Positions 16,846 through 24,969 of a stretch of 64,000 nucleotides of DNA are shown one piece after another. The position numbers and the translations under genes are program-made. The stretch is from Lachnospiraceae bacterium (GTDB taxonomy: Bacteria; Bacillota; Clostridia; Lachnospirales; Lachnospiraceae): positions 39,909 to 103,908 of the forward strand of contig JAFYYS010000021.1 of the NCBI GenBank assembly GCA_017546025.1. The letters are read 5' to 3'. Positions within the stretch are counted from its first letter, which is position 1; each line of letters starts with the position of its first letter. The notes below the pieces were generated by a model. It saw nothing but the letters and a program-made list of their open reading frames with translations, did not search any database and had not been told where the DNA came from.

Positions 16846-18317
16846 ATGCGTTCAAGCGCCTTTCTGTCTGTTTTGCCGTTCGCATTCCGCGGCAGGCTTT
16901 CCGTAACCGTCACGGTCTTCGGAATCATGTATGCGGGAAGCATCTCAGATAGCTCTCGTCGGATGCTTTCGGGGGTGCAGCTGCTTCCTTTTTCCGGTAC
17001 GGCAAATGCCTGAATTGTCTTTACAATCCCGTCCGGATTCCGCTTCGCGATAACGGCACACTCCGCCACGCCCGCAATCCGGTTGATTGCACACTCAATC
17101 CCGTCGAGCTCGATTCGGTAGCCTTTGTATTTGACCTGGGAATCGTTCCTGCCGGTATAGTATAAAAGACCGTCGCAGATGTACCCGCCGTCACCGGTCC
17201 GGTAGCCGTTCACACCGTTCTCGATGAAATGTCCGCCGTCGCGTCCGTCAAGATACCCATTGAAAACCGAAGGGCCGGACAGCACAATCTCATCTTCCGA
17301 AACGGTAATATCCGTTGCAGCCGAAGCAATCTCACCGACCGGAAGCTCTCCTTCTGCTTCCGTCATTTCCGAAGTAATCTGCACCGCACACACCGCGCAC
17401 GTTGCTTCGGTCGGTCCGTACGCATTGATCAGGCTGATATCCGGAAACCGTGCGAACAGTTTCCGTACGGGCTTCTTCTCAAGCCGCTCACCGCAGCAGA
17501 ATATCGCCTTAAGCTCCGGCAAATTCCCTTTCGTAAACGTTTCCTCAATCAGACACAGTTTCAGTGCCGAGGGCGTCAGCACCGCCAGATGGATATTTCC
17601 GTTTGCGAACACGCCTGTCATGGTTCCCGCCTGACTGCTGTCCGCTGCCGACGTGCCTGCTGCCATATCTCCCGCTGCTGCCGGTCCGCCGGGAATTGCC
17701 GTCCACGTGTGTCCATTGCAAAGCGCGTAATAAAGATCCGCGACACTTAAGTCAAAACCAAGCGCCGCCTGGTTCAGCACATTCAGCTCGCGGTACTCTG
17801 CGAGCGGTCCGAATGACCCGATCCAGCGGGCGAAATTATCCAGATTGGCATACGAAACGGGAACCCCTTTAGGCGTCCCCGTGCTTCCCGATGTAAAAAT
17901 GATATATGCGGTCTCATTGTCTGAGTTCAGTTCTATGTTATCCCGGAATCCGGCAAGTTCCGGCAGCGTAAGCACTTCCGCCTCAATAGCGGAATCGTGT
18001 GCTCCTTCCTCCCTCTGCGAAATCACAAGCGTCGCTCCGGCCATACGGACGGTTTCCGCATACCTTTTTTCAGGTACGGCGCTTCCGACCGGGACATACG
18101 CCCGCTTCGAAAGAAGGCATGCAAGCACTGCCGTAATCTCCCACACGCCGTGGTCTCCGTGAAGGATTACCGGCGAGGTTCCCTGTCTCCGAAGAAGTCC
18201 TGCCGTCTCCGAAGCCTGCTGCCACAGTTCCCGGTAGGTGATGCTCTCCCCGCCGATTCTGCAGGCAGTACGGTCCGGCCATTGCTCCGCCGCTTTACGC
18301 AGCCGCTCAGTAATCAT
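16842..18317 (-). CDS. DltA-like amino-acid adenylating enzyme
   Basis: A 491-residue ANL-superfamily enzyme with a complete set of core motifs: phosphate loop FTSGSTGTPKG (about 138-149), NAYGPTEATC (about 296), YRTGDGG (about 370), YKGYRIELDGIE and the C-terminal catalytic Lys in NGKTDRKAL (about 482). The FDLSVADLY segment is close to that of D-alanine:carrier ligase DltA. It should activate an amino acid with ATP and load the adjacent carrier protein. A 4-bp overlap links it to both the carrier gene and the upstream VanW gene. A stand-alone NRPS-type adenylation domain is the alternative reading. Confidence 0.9.
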   Translation of the reverse strand: MITERLRKAAEQWPDRTACRIGGESITYRELWQQASETAGLLRRQGTSPVILHGDHGVWEITAVLACLLSKRAYVPVGSAVPEKRYAETVRMAGATLVISQREEGAHDSAIEAEVLTLPELAGFRDNIELNSDNETAYIIFTSGSTGTPKGVPVSYANLDNFARWIGSFGPLAEYRELNVLNQAALGFDLSVADLYYALCNGHTWTAIPGGPAAAGDMAAGTSAADSSQAGTMTGVFANGNIHLAVLTPSALKLCLIEETFTKGNLPELKAIFCCGERLEKKPVRKLFARFPDISLINAYGPTEATCAVCAVQITSEMTEAEGELPVGEIASAATDITVSEDEIVLSGPSVFNGYLDGRDGGHFIENGVNGYRTGDGGYICDGLLYYTGRNDSQVKYKGYRIELDGIECAINRIAGVAECAVIAKRNPDGIVKTIQAFAVPEKGSSCTPESIRRELSEMLPAYMIPKTVTVTESLPRNANGKTDRKALERI

Positions 18318-19135
18318 CGGATCTCCTCCTCGGGAATCAGCGAATAGTCGTAAACAACTTCGGAATGATTGTCGAGAATCAGTTCCTTGCGAATCTCCTC
18401 GCCGCTCTTACGGTCAATCACGCTGCGGTACACCTTCGAGATGCGATAGTATTTGTCACCCTCTTTGTGATAATGCGAATCCTCCTCAAAGAGGCGATAG
18501 CGGTACGGGAGCTCGTTAATAGCCCGCAGTTCTCCGCACAGCTCTCCGTTCTCGCACCACACGAGAATCTGCACGTCGGTGTCAAGATTGTTTCGGAAAC
18601 GGTAATCGCGGTTGTTGTAGCATACCGACGTCCCGGTTCCGAACGGCACGCGACGGCGCTCATCCGGGAACAGTGCGTCCGAATGATGATGCAACTCGGT
18701 TACCTTCAAAGAACTGTTCAATACGAGCCAGTGAATCATATTGGCCATCTGGCACAGCCCTCCGCCGATGCCCGACGACAGCTTACCCTGACGGATATTG
18801 AGTCCTTCCTTGTACCCTTTGCGCGCGGTCGGACGTCCTACCGTCCGCCAGAACGAGAATACTTCGCCCGGATGAACGACGATGCCGTTAATCTTCTCAC
18901 AGGCGAGCTCGATATTGGTGACCTTATTCTCCTGCAGGCGCAGGTCTACCCCGTTCAGGCGACGCACCATCACGGAGCTGTGGCTTTTCACGATGACCGG
19001 GAGCTGACTCTCCCGATACTCTTTCGCGAACCGTCCCCCCGTAAAGAGATCTTTGCATTTGCGCTTTAAGATCTCTTTCTCGGTTGAGATCCGATAACAT
19101 GTCGGATTGATCTGACAAAACAACTTTCTTCCCAT
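18314..19135 (-). CDS. VanW family protein
   Basis: 273 residues with the VanW core: HPGEVFSFWRTVGRPT, the IGGGLCQMAN segment and RNNLDTDVQI. VanW was named from glycopeptide-resistance clusters, but its biochemical role is unknown; many copies are unlinked to vanA/vanB. The start at 19135 follows GGGGGTAAG; a longer frame to 19237 overlaps the preceding gene and lacks a site. There is no signal peptide. The 4-bp overlap with the DltA-like gene implies a shared function in cell-wall or teichoic-acid modification. No van ligase, dehydrogenase or VanRS pair is present. Confidence 0.9.
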   Translation of the reverse strand: MGRKLFCQINPTCYRISTEKEILKRKCKDLFTGGRFAKEYRESQLPVIVKSHSSVMVRRLNGVDLRLQENKVTNIELACEKINGIVVHPGEVFSFWRTVGRPTARKGYKEGLNIRQGKLSSGIGGGLCQMANMIHWLVLNSSLKVTELHHHSDALFPDERRRVPFGTGTSVCYNNRDYRFRNNLDTDVQILVWCENGELCGELRAINELPYRYRLFEEDSHYHKEGDKYYRISKVYRSVIDRKSGEEIRKELILDNHSEVVYDYSLIPEEEIR

Positions 19136-19166
19136 CTTACCCCCACACAGGCTTATAAGCCTCTCT

Positions 19167-19514
19167 TTATCTTCCGGCTTCCTTCCTCCGGAGCATTTCG
19201 TCATACTGCCGGTACATCTTCTGCACGCTGTTCTCAAGCAAATAATAGTGGCAGATGTACGGCACCATAAGAATCAGGAGTGCTACCGTCAGAAGCAGCA
19301 GTCCGACACTCGGCGACGCCACCGCAAAGAAAATCGTGCCGACCGTCAGTATGGCGAAAAGTACAGTCACGATCAGGTGAATCAGGCGCTCATGCATAAA
19401 GAATCCGATCTGAACAAGATGCTTTTCTATTTCCCTGCCGTAATCAATTCCCTCAGGCGGGTTTGCAAGCATATCGTCAATCTGTTTCAAATACATCTTA
19501 ATCCGTTCACCCAT
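19167..19514 (-). CDS. Small two-helix membrane protein, first gene of Dlt-like/VanW operon
   Basis: I do not recognise a family. The 115-residue product has a soluble N-terminus, two adjacent hydrophobic helices (about 45-90) and a charged C-terminal tail (MYRQYDEMLRRKEAG), the usual look of a hairpin membrane protein with both ends in the cytoplasm. The ATG at 19514 follows AGGAGG by 8 bp and is preferred over a GTG one codon earlier. It lies 31 bp before vanW and 30 bp after a good promoter, so it heads the six-gene operon. Confidence 0.8.
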   Translation of the reverse strand: MGERIKMYLKQIDDMLANPPEGIDYGREIEKHLVQIGFFMHERLIHLIVTVLFAILTVGTIFFAVASPSVGLLLLTVALLILMVPYICHYYLLENSVQKMYRQYDEMLRRKEAGR

Positions 19515-19543
19515 CACATGAACCTCCTTCGTGCCGATATTCC

Positions 19544-19572
19544 ATTATATCACACGCGCCTTCGTAAGTAAA
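19544..19572 (-). promoter_or_regulatory. Promoter of the Dlt-like/VanW operon
   Basis: TTTACT (19567-19572), 17-bp spacer, TATAAT (19544-19549) preceded by TGA, an extended -10. The predicted transcript runs from here to the terminator at 13244-13275. Confidence 0.75.
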
Positions 19573-19641
19573 TGGTTTTTAACTGTGAAAAATACCATAA
19601 AAACCGCCCGAAAATCCGCCTGAAATCTCCTCTTTTTCACC

Positions 19642-19671
19642 TTGACACTCTCCTATATGTTGTGTTATGCT
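19642..19671 (+). promoter_or_regulatory. pflB promoter
   Basis: Consensus TTGACA (19642-19647), then TATGCT (19666-19671) after 18 bp. The start site would be near 19678, giving a leader of about 178 nt that holds the riboswitch. Confidence 0.8.
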
Positions 19672-19687
19672 TTAGACAAATCAAAAA

Positions 19688-19760
19688 GATATTGTTTCTG
19701 ACGGTTCAGTGGAGTCCACCACAGGGAAGCAATATCCGTTTTAAGCCGACCGTCTGGGCA
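19688..19760 (+). promoter_or_regulatory. ZTP (pfl-motif) riboswitch
   Basis: P1 is a perfect 7-bp pairing GATATTG (19688-19694) / CAATATC (19730-19736), enclosing the conserved TGACGG side. P2 is GTGG (19709-19712) / CCAC (19719-19722), followed directly by AGGGAAGC. After a short linker comes the P3/pseudoknot element GCCGACCGTCTGGGCA (19745-19760). These match the ZTP aptamer, which senses ZMP/ZTP when 10-formyl-THF is short. Location before pfl is the context for which the motif was first named. Ligand binding should favour reading through the overlapping terminator. Confidence 0.92.
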
Positions 19761-19795
19761 ATATTTTCGAAAGAAAGTATTGCCCTTTATTATTT
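19756..19795 (+). terminator. Riboswitch-controlled attenuator before pflB
   Basis: 13-bp stem GGGCAATATTTTC (19756-19768) / GAAAGTATTGCCC (19773-19785), GAAA tetraloop, then TTTATTATTT. The 5' arm begins with the GGGCA of the aptamer's P3, so folding of the aptamer and of the terminator exclude each other. Confidence 0.93.
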
Positions 19796-19855
19796 CATAA
19801 AACAACGCGGGAACACTTCGACGTGACGAAGGACCGATGTAAGGAGGATGAAGGT

Positions 19856-22087
19856 ATGGAAGCTTGGGAAGGATTCAAAGGTCAAACCTGGAAAGACGAA
19901 ATCAACGTAAGGGATTTCATTCAGAACAACTATACGCCTTATGAGGGTGACGGGGCATTTCTCGCGGGCGCAACCGAACGGACCTCGAAGCTGATGGGCA
20001 AGCTCTCCCACCTCTTCGATCTTGAGCAGCAGTTCGGCGGCGTACTCGATATCGACACCCAGCATGTTACCTCGCTTCTTAACTATAAGCCCGGCTACCT
20101 TGACAAGGACAACGAACTGATTGTCGGCCTGCAGACCGACCGCCCGCTTCGCCGCGGCGTGAACCCGTTCGGCGGCCTGAATATGACGAGAAAGGCCTGC
20201 CAGGCTTACGGCTACGAGCTCTCCGAAAAAGTTGAGGAGGAATTCCTTTACCGCACGACGCACAACGACGGCGTATTCCGCGTATACAGTGACGAAATCA
20301 GAAAGGCCCGTCACGTCGGCATCATCACCGGTCTTCCGGATGCCTACGGCCGTGGCCGCATCATCGGCGATTACCGCCGTGTCGCACTGTACGGCGTGGA
20401 CCGTCTGATTGCCGAAAAGCAGAAGGACAAGGCTGACCTTGCCGCTTCCCAGCCGATGGATGCCGAGACCATCCGCCGCCTTGAGGAGCTTTACCAGCAG
20501 ATTAACTTTCTCGGTAAGCTGAAGGATATGGCGCTTCTTTACGGCATCGACATCAGTAAGCCCGCAACGAATTCGAAGGAAGCCATCCAGTGGCTGTACT
20601 TCGGCTACCTCGGCGCCATCAAGGAGCAGAACGGTGCTGCCATGAGCCTCGGCCGTACCTCGACCTTCCTTGACATTTATTTTGAGCGTGATTTGCAAAA
20701 CGGTGTATACACCGAGTCCGAGCTGCAGGAGCTTCTTGATGACTTCGTCATGAAGCTTCGCATGGCCCGTCACTTAAGAACACCCGAATATAACGAACTC
20801 TTCGCAGGCGATCCGATGTGGATCACCGAGTCTGTCGGCGGCATGGGTGAGGACGGCCGCACGCTTGTCACGAAGAACTCCTTCCGTATCCTCAATACAC
20901 TTTACACGCTCGGTCCTTCCGCAGAGCCGAACCTGACCGTTCTGTGGTCCAGGGATCTTCCCGAGAACTTCAAGCAGTTTGCCACGAAGGTTTCCTGCGA
21001 CACCGACGCAATCCAGTACGAAAATGACGACCTGATGCGTCCGATTTACGGCGACGATTACGGTATTGCCTGCTGCGTATCCGCCATGCGGCTCGGCAAG
21101 GACATGCAGTTCTTCGGTGCAAGAGCAAACCTCGCCAAGCTTCTTCTGATGAGCTTAAACGGCGGCCGCGACGAGCGCTACAACCTGCAGGTCGGCCCGG
21201 AGATGCCGGTTTACGAGGACGAGTATCTTGACTATGACAAAGTATGCGAGCGCATGGCATTTTACAGAGACTGGCTCGCCAAGACCTACGTCACCGCGAT
21301 GAATATGATCCATTACATGCATGACAAATACGCCTACGAGAAGACGCAGATGGCTTTGCATGATACGAACGTTCACCGCTACATGGCATTCGGCGTTGCC
21401 GGCCTTTCGGTGCTTGCCGATTCCCTCTCCGCGATTAAGTTCGCGAAGGTAAAGGCCATCCGCGATCCCGAAACCGGTCTCATCAAGGATTTCGAGACGA
21501 CCGGCACGTTTCCGTGCTACGGCAACGACGACGACCGCGTTGACCTTCTTGCGAAGGAACAGACCGAGCTCTTCCTCGCAGCGCTTAAGAAGATTCCGAC
21601 TTACCGGAATGCCGAGCATACGCTTTCGATTCTGACCATCACGTCGAACGTCATGTACGGCAAGAAGACCGGCAATACGCCTGACGGACGCCGCGCCGGC
21701 GAGCCGTTCGCACCCGGTGCCAACCCGATGCACGGCAGAGATAAGAGCGGCGCTCTCGCATCGCTCAACTCGGTTGCGAAGCTTTCCTACAAGACCTGCA
21801 AGGACGGCATCAGCAACACGTTCTCGATCATTCCGCAGGCACTCGGCCATAACGAGAAGGAACGCTGCAGCAACCTGATTAACATCCTCGACGGTTACTT
21901 TGCACAGATGGCGCACCACCTGAACGTCAACGTTTTGAACCGTGAGACGCTGATCGACGCGATGAACCATCCGGAGAAGTATCCGACGCTCACAATCCGC
22001 GTATCCGGCTACGCCGTAACGTTCAACAAGCTGACGCTTGAGCAGAAGAAGGAAGTCATTTCGAGAACGTTCCACGAAGCCGTATAA
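19856..22087 (+). CDS. pflB: Pyruvate formate-lyase
   Basis: A 743-residue glycyl-radical enzyme converting pyruvate and CoA to acetyl-CoA and formate. The adjacent catalytic cysteines are in IACCVSAM (about 404-405) and the radical-bearing glycine is in RVSGYAV (about 718), near the C-terminus as expected. The CCxS arrangement separates true PFL from glycerol/diol dehydratase relatives. The start at 19856 follows AAGGAGG; an in-frame codon at 19823 lies in the leader. Expression is controlled by the ZTP riboswitch upstream, tying formate and one-carbon supply to folate status. The activase gene follows after an intercistronic hairpin. Confidence 0.97.
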   Translation: MEAWEGFKGQTWKDEINVRDFIQNNYTPYEGDGAFLAGATERTSKLMGKLSHLFDLEQQFGGVLDIDTQHVTSLLNYKPGYLDKDNELIVGLQTDRPLRRGVNPFGGLNMTRKACQAYGYELSEKVEEEFLYRTTHNDGVFRVYSDEIRKARHVGIITGLPDAYGRGRIIGDYRRVALYGVDRLIAEKQKDKADLAASQPMDAETIRRLEELYQQINFLGKLKDMALLYGIDISKPATNSKEAIQWLYFGYLGAIKEQNGAAMSLGRTSTFLDIYFERDLQNGVYTESELQELLDDFVMKLRMARHLRTPEYNELFAGDPMWITESVGGMGEDGRTLVTKNSFRILNTLYTLGPSAEPNLTVLWSRDLPENFKQFATKVSCDTDAIQYENDDLMRPIYGDDYGIACCVSAMRLGKDMQFFGARANLAKLLLMSLNGGRDERYNLQVGPEMPVYEDEYLDYDKVCERMAFYRDWLAKTYVTAMNMIHYMHDKYAYEKTQMALHDTNVHRYMAFGVAGLSVLADSLSAIKFAKVKAIRDPETGLIKDFETTGTFPCYGNDDDRVDLLAKEQTELFLAALKKIPTYRNAEHTLSILTITSNVMYGKKTGNTPDGRRAGEPFAPGANPMHGRDKSGALASLNSVAKLSYKTCKDGISNTFSIIPQALGHNEKERCSNLINILDGYFAQMAHHLNVNVLNRETLIDAMNHPEKYPTLTIRVSGYAVTFNKLTLEQKKEVISRTFHEAV

Positions 22088-22102
22088 ATCATCGGCAAAC
22101 CC

Positions 22103-22134
22103 AAGTCGGGCGGGAAATCCCGCCCGATTTCTTT
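22103..22134 (+). terminator. Intercistronic hairpin between pflB and pflA
   Basis: 12-bp stem AAGTCGGGCGGG (22103-22114) / CCCGCCCGATTT (22119-22130) with an AAAT loop, followed by CTTT. It lies in the 57-bp gap before pflA and probably lowers activase expression relative to the lyase or protects the pflB mRNA end. Confidence 0.75.
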
Positions 22135-22144
22135 CGGAGGAATC

Positions 22145-22948
22145 ATGACCGCTTTGGAAAATACAACGATGAATAGCGGTACGGCCGTTACGGGCCGCAT
22201 CCACTCGTTTCAGTCCCTCGGCGCCGTGGACGGCCCGGGGTTACGTTTCGTTGTGTTTTTGCAGGGCTGTCCGATGCGGTGCATGTACTGCCATAATCCC
22301 GACACCTGGCTGCCGGAAGGCGGAACGGAATACACCGTAGACGAAGTCGTACAGAAGATTCTCCGCTACCGTACCTACTTTGGTAAGGACGGCGGCGTGA
22401 CCGTTTCCGGCGGCGAAGCGCTCTTCCAGGCGGAGTTCGTTACCGGGCTTTTCCACGCCCTGAAGGCGGAAGGCATTCATACCTGTCTTGATACAAGCGG
22501 CGTACGGCAGACCGGCATAAAAACCGACAAAAACGAGTCAATTTGTTCTACAGATGTAGAACAAATTCTTCAAAATCTCCTCGCCGTAACCGACCTTGTC
22601 ATCTGCGACATTAAGTTCACGACAGAAAAAGACTACCTCGCTTATGCAGGAGGCAGTCTTTCAACCGTACTCTCTTTTCTTTCTCTTACCGAGGCCGCAG
22701 GCGTTCCGCTTTGGGTCCGCCATGTCATCGTGCCCGGCTTCACTGATTCCGAGGCCGAAGTGCAGACGATGATCGATCTGGCGCGACGCCACACAAATCT
22801 CAGCCGCATTGAACTGCTGCCGTTTCGTAAGCTCTGCGTCACCAAATACGAAAGTCTCGGCATTCCGTTCCGCTGCGCGGATGTTCCTGAATGTGACGAG
22901 GCAACGATCAAACGTCTTTCTTCTCTCATTCCCAAAAACCTTCGGTAA
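22145..22948 (+). CDS. pflA: Pyruvate formate-lyase activating enzyme
   Basis: A 267-residue radical SAM enzyme. The SAM/[4Fe-4S] motif CPMRCMYC gives Cys42, Cys46 and Cys49, preceded by the typical GPGLRFVVFLQGC. The VSGGEAL segment and the C-terminal LLPFRKL follow the PflA pattern. It generates the glycyl radical on PflB. GGAGG precedes the ATG. A 20-residue stretch around DKNESICSTDVEQI is longer than in the E. coli enzyme. It is co-transcribed with pflB. Confidence 0.96.
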   Translation: MTALENTTMNSGTAVTGRIHSFQSLGAVDGPGLRFVVFLQGCPMRCMYCHNPDTWLPEGGTEYTVDEVVQKILRYRTYFGKDGGVTVSGGEALFQAEFVTGLFHALKAEGIHTCLDTSGVRQTGIKTDKNESICSTDVEQILQNLLAVTDLVICDIKFTTEKDYLAYAGGSLSTVLSFLSLTEAAGVPLWVRHVIVPGFTDSEAEVQTMIDLARRHTNLSRIELLPFRKLCVTKYESLGIPFRCADVPECDEATIKRLSSLIPKNLR

Positions 22949-22991
22949 TCTTCTGTCGTCCTGATATTGCTCTGATGCTGTTACGCCCCGT

Positions 22992-23777
22992 CTACCCGAG
23001 CGCCACATCTAAAGCCATCATCAGCGTGAATCCGAACGAAAACATCAAAACACCGATATTGCTGTGCTCTCCCGACGACATCTCGGGAATCAGCTCCTCC
23101 ACCACGACATACATCATGGCGCCGGCCGCAAAGCTTAAAAGATACGGCATTGCCGGAACCAGAAGCCCCGCTGCCAGTATCGTAAGAAGCCCGAACACCG
23201 GCTCCACGGCACCCGACAACGCGCCGTCCCGGAATGCTCCGAGGCGGCTTTTTCCGTTTGCGTGAAGCGGCATCGAAATGATTGCGCCCTCCGGAAAATT
23301 CTGAATCGCGATACCGACCGAAAGTGCTAGCGCCCCTCCTGCCGTGATCGTCGCATTTTCCGCAAGCAGGCCCGCGTAAACGACACCGACCGCCATGCCC
23401 TCGGGGATGTTGTGAAGCGTCACCGCAAGCACCATCATCGTTGTCTTGCCAAGACGGCTTTTCACACCCTCGGGCTTGTCACTGTCCATATGCAGGTGCG
23501 GGATGACCGAGTCGAGAAACAGCAGCAAAAGCACGCCGAGCCAGAAGCCGACAACGGCGGGGACAAATGCCATCTTTCCCATGCTCTCCGACTGATCCAT
23601 CGCAGGCATCAGAAGGCTCCAGATTGAAGCCGCAACCATTACGCCCGCGGCAAAGCCCGTGAGCGCTCTCTGTACCTTTTCATTCAGCTGACCGCGCATG
23701 AAGAACACGCAGGCTGCACCGCCCGCGGTTCCGAGAAACGGAATCAGCAGGCCGATGATTACTTCTTTCGTAAACAT
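22992..23777 (-). CDS. ZIP family metal ion transporter
   Basis: A 261-residue membrane protein with eight predicted helices. The helix 4 and 5 metal-site motifs are HNIPEG and QNFPEG, and EELIPE lies near the C-terminus, as in ZupT-type bacterial ZIP proteins that import Zn, Fe or Mn. A His/Asp-rich cytoplasmic loop (PHLHMDSD) follows helix 3. Its promoter is a perfect TTGACA-17-TATAAT carrying two DtxR-type operators, and a DtxR-family regulator is divergently encoded, so iron or manganese repression is strongly suggested. GGAGG precedes the ATG. Confidence 0.93.
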   Translation of the reverse strand: MFTKEVIIGLLIPFLGTAGGAACVFFMRGQLNEKVQRALTGFAAGVMVAASIWSLLMPAMDQSESMGKMAFVPAVVGFWLGVLLLLFLDSVIPHLHMDSDKPEGVKSRLGKTTMMVLAVTLHNIPEGMAVGVVYAGLLAENATITAGGALALSVGIAIQNFPEGAIISMPLHANGKSRLGAFRDGALSGAVEPVFGLLTILAAGLLVPAMPYLLSFAAGAMMYVVVEELIPEMSSGEHSNIGVLMFSFGFTLMMALDVALG

Positions 23778-23825
23778 ACCGTTTCCTCCTGCCTTTATTC
23801 ATCGGGCTGTGCAACTCTTTGTGAA

Positions 23826-23877
23826 GTTAGCCTCGCCTAACTACACACATTATAGTTAGTGTACGCTAACTTGTCAA
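23826..23877 (-). promoter_or_regulatory. ZIP promoter with two DtxR-type operators
   Basis: Minus-strand TTGACA (23872-23877) and TATAAT (23849-23854), 17-bp spacer. Operator 2, GTTAG-N6-CTAAC (23855-23870), fills the spacer exactly. Operator 1, the same GTTAG-N6-CTAAC pattern (23826-23841), covers the transcription start region. Both 5-bp arm pairs are perfect inverted repeats. Confidence 0.88.
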
Positions 23878-23980
23878 GACGGTAATCTCCTTCTTTTTTA
23901 CTGAAATTGCAGGAAAGAGACATTGCTATTTTGGCTATTTTGTGGTAAAGTGACAAAAAGGCTCGAAAAGGAGAAATGCC

Positions 23981-24364
23981 ATGGCACTACAGGAATCCGG
24001 AGAGATGTATCTCGAAACCATCTATGTATTATCGCTGAACTCTTCTGCCGTACGCAGCATCGACGTTGCGGAATACATGGGATTTTCCAAGCCCTCCGTA
24101 AGCCGTGCTATCAGCTTACTGAAAACCGAAGGCCTGGTTAAGATCGATAAAGACGGTTATCTCAAGCTAACCGAAGCCGGCCTGATTCTTTCCAAACGAA
24201 TTTACGAGCGCCACACGGTACTCTCCCGTCTGTTCACGCTCCTCGGCGTCGATGAAAAGATTGCCTCCGAGGACGCCTGCCGGATTGAACACTACATCAG
24301 CGACGAAACCTTCTCCGCCATCAAACGGCATATGGAGAAGTATCTGCCGAAGGATCAGCAGTAA
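23981..24364 (+). CDS. DtxR-family metal-dependent repressor, iron-type ligands
   Basis: 127 residues: a winged helix (about 1-65) plus the metal-binding/dimerisation domain, without the C-terminal SH3-like domain. By alignment in my head with DtxR, the ancillary and primary ligands are Met9, His78, Cys100, Glu103 and His104, matching DtxR Met10, His79, Cys102, Glu105 and His106. MntR has Asp at the first position, so this points to iron rather than manganese. It most likely represses the divergent ZIP gene. No copy of the operator is seen between 23880 and its own start. GGAG precedes the ATG. Confidence 0.92.
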   Translation: MALQESGEMYLETIYVLSLNSSAVRSIDVAEYMGFSKPSVSRAISLLKTEGLVKIDKDGYLKLTEAGLILSKRIYERHTVLSRLFTLLGVDEKIASEDACRIEHYISDETFSAIKRHMEKYLPKDQQ

Positions 24365-24384
24365 TTGCTTTTTATGGGTACAAA

Positions 24385-24415
24385 AAAAGAGGGCTTGATG
24401 CCCTCTTTTCTTTTT
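24385..24415. terminator. Bidirectional terminator
   Basis: Stem AAAAGAGGGC/GCCCTCTTTT with loop TTGAT, then CTTTTT on the plus strand and an A-run on the other side. It separates the regulator gene from the convergent ABC operon. Confidence 0.9.
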
Positions 24416-24416
24416 G

Positions 24417-24947
24417 TTAATTATAGAACAACCCCCATACGGAAATCTTGCAGGAACGGAATTCTCCCAGCGGTGCCGTTTGAAACTCATGCACATAGAT
24501 TGCGAGCAGAATCACCAACATGATAATTGCAATCAATGCACAGGCAACCGGCACGGTCAGACAACGGATATGCAGCTCCGAACGGTTTCTAAGCCGCTTC
24601 ATCAGATAGATGCTTTTGGTTGGCTTATGGAATGTCGCATAGTTCAGAAAACCAATCATAAAGCACCAGACCATCACCATCGGAAATACTGCAAAGCACC
24701 CCTTGATGCAGGTGTTGATATCTGTTGAAAACGGTCTCGCCACCCCGTAAATAACACCTTTTCTCCGTGAGAAACTGAACAGATAATCTTTATAGGCACG
24801 TTCAGCCGCCCCAAGATTTGTATAAAACAGCCGGCTGTACAAAAACAGTAACAGCAGCAATATGATGCTGATTCCGATTTCCATAAGTCCTGAGATTCCC
24901 GGCGGAACAATCTTCGAAGCGATTCTGTTTTTCTTCTTTTCATCCAT
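24417..24947 (-). CDS. Membrane protein of unknown function, last gene of GntR-ABC operon
   Basis: I recognise no family. The 176-residue product has a charged N-terminus, a first membrane helix (about 22-42), and further hydrophobic segments around 88-106 and 135-158. GAGG precedes the ATG. It starts 22 bp after the exported propeller gene and ends just before a terminator, so it belongs to the GntR-regulated ABC operon and is probably an accessory or partner of the permease subunit. Confidence 0.75.
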   Translation of the reverse strand: MDEKKKNRIASKIVPPGISGLMEIGISIILLLLLFLYSRLFYTNLGAAERAYKDYLFSFSRRKGVIYGVARPFSTDINTCIKGCFAVFPMVMVWCFMIGFLNYATFHKPTKSIYLMKRLRNRSELHIRCLTVPVACALIAIIMLVILLAIYVHEFQTAPLGEFRSCKISVWGLFYN

Positions 24948-24969
24948 AGCATTTTCCTCTTATACAAAT

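Noticed and set aside
16612..18317. Non-ribosomal peptide synthetase cluster
   Set aside because: Only one adenylating enzyme and one DltC-like carrier occur; there is no condensation or thioesterase domain, and residue patterns favour DltA/DltC.
18314..19135. Glycopeptide (vancomycin) resistance cluster
   Set aside because: VanW is present but no VanH, ligase, VanX, VanR or VanS; VanW alone is widespread.
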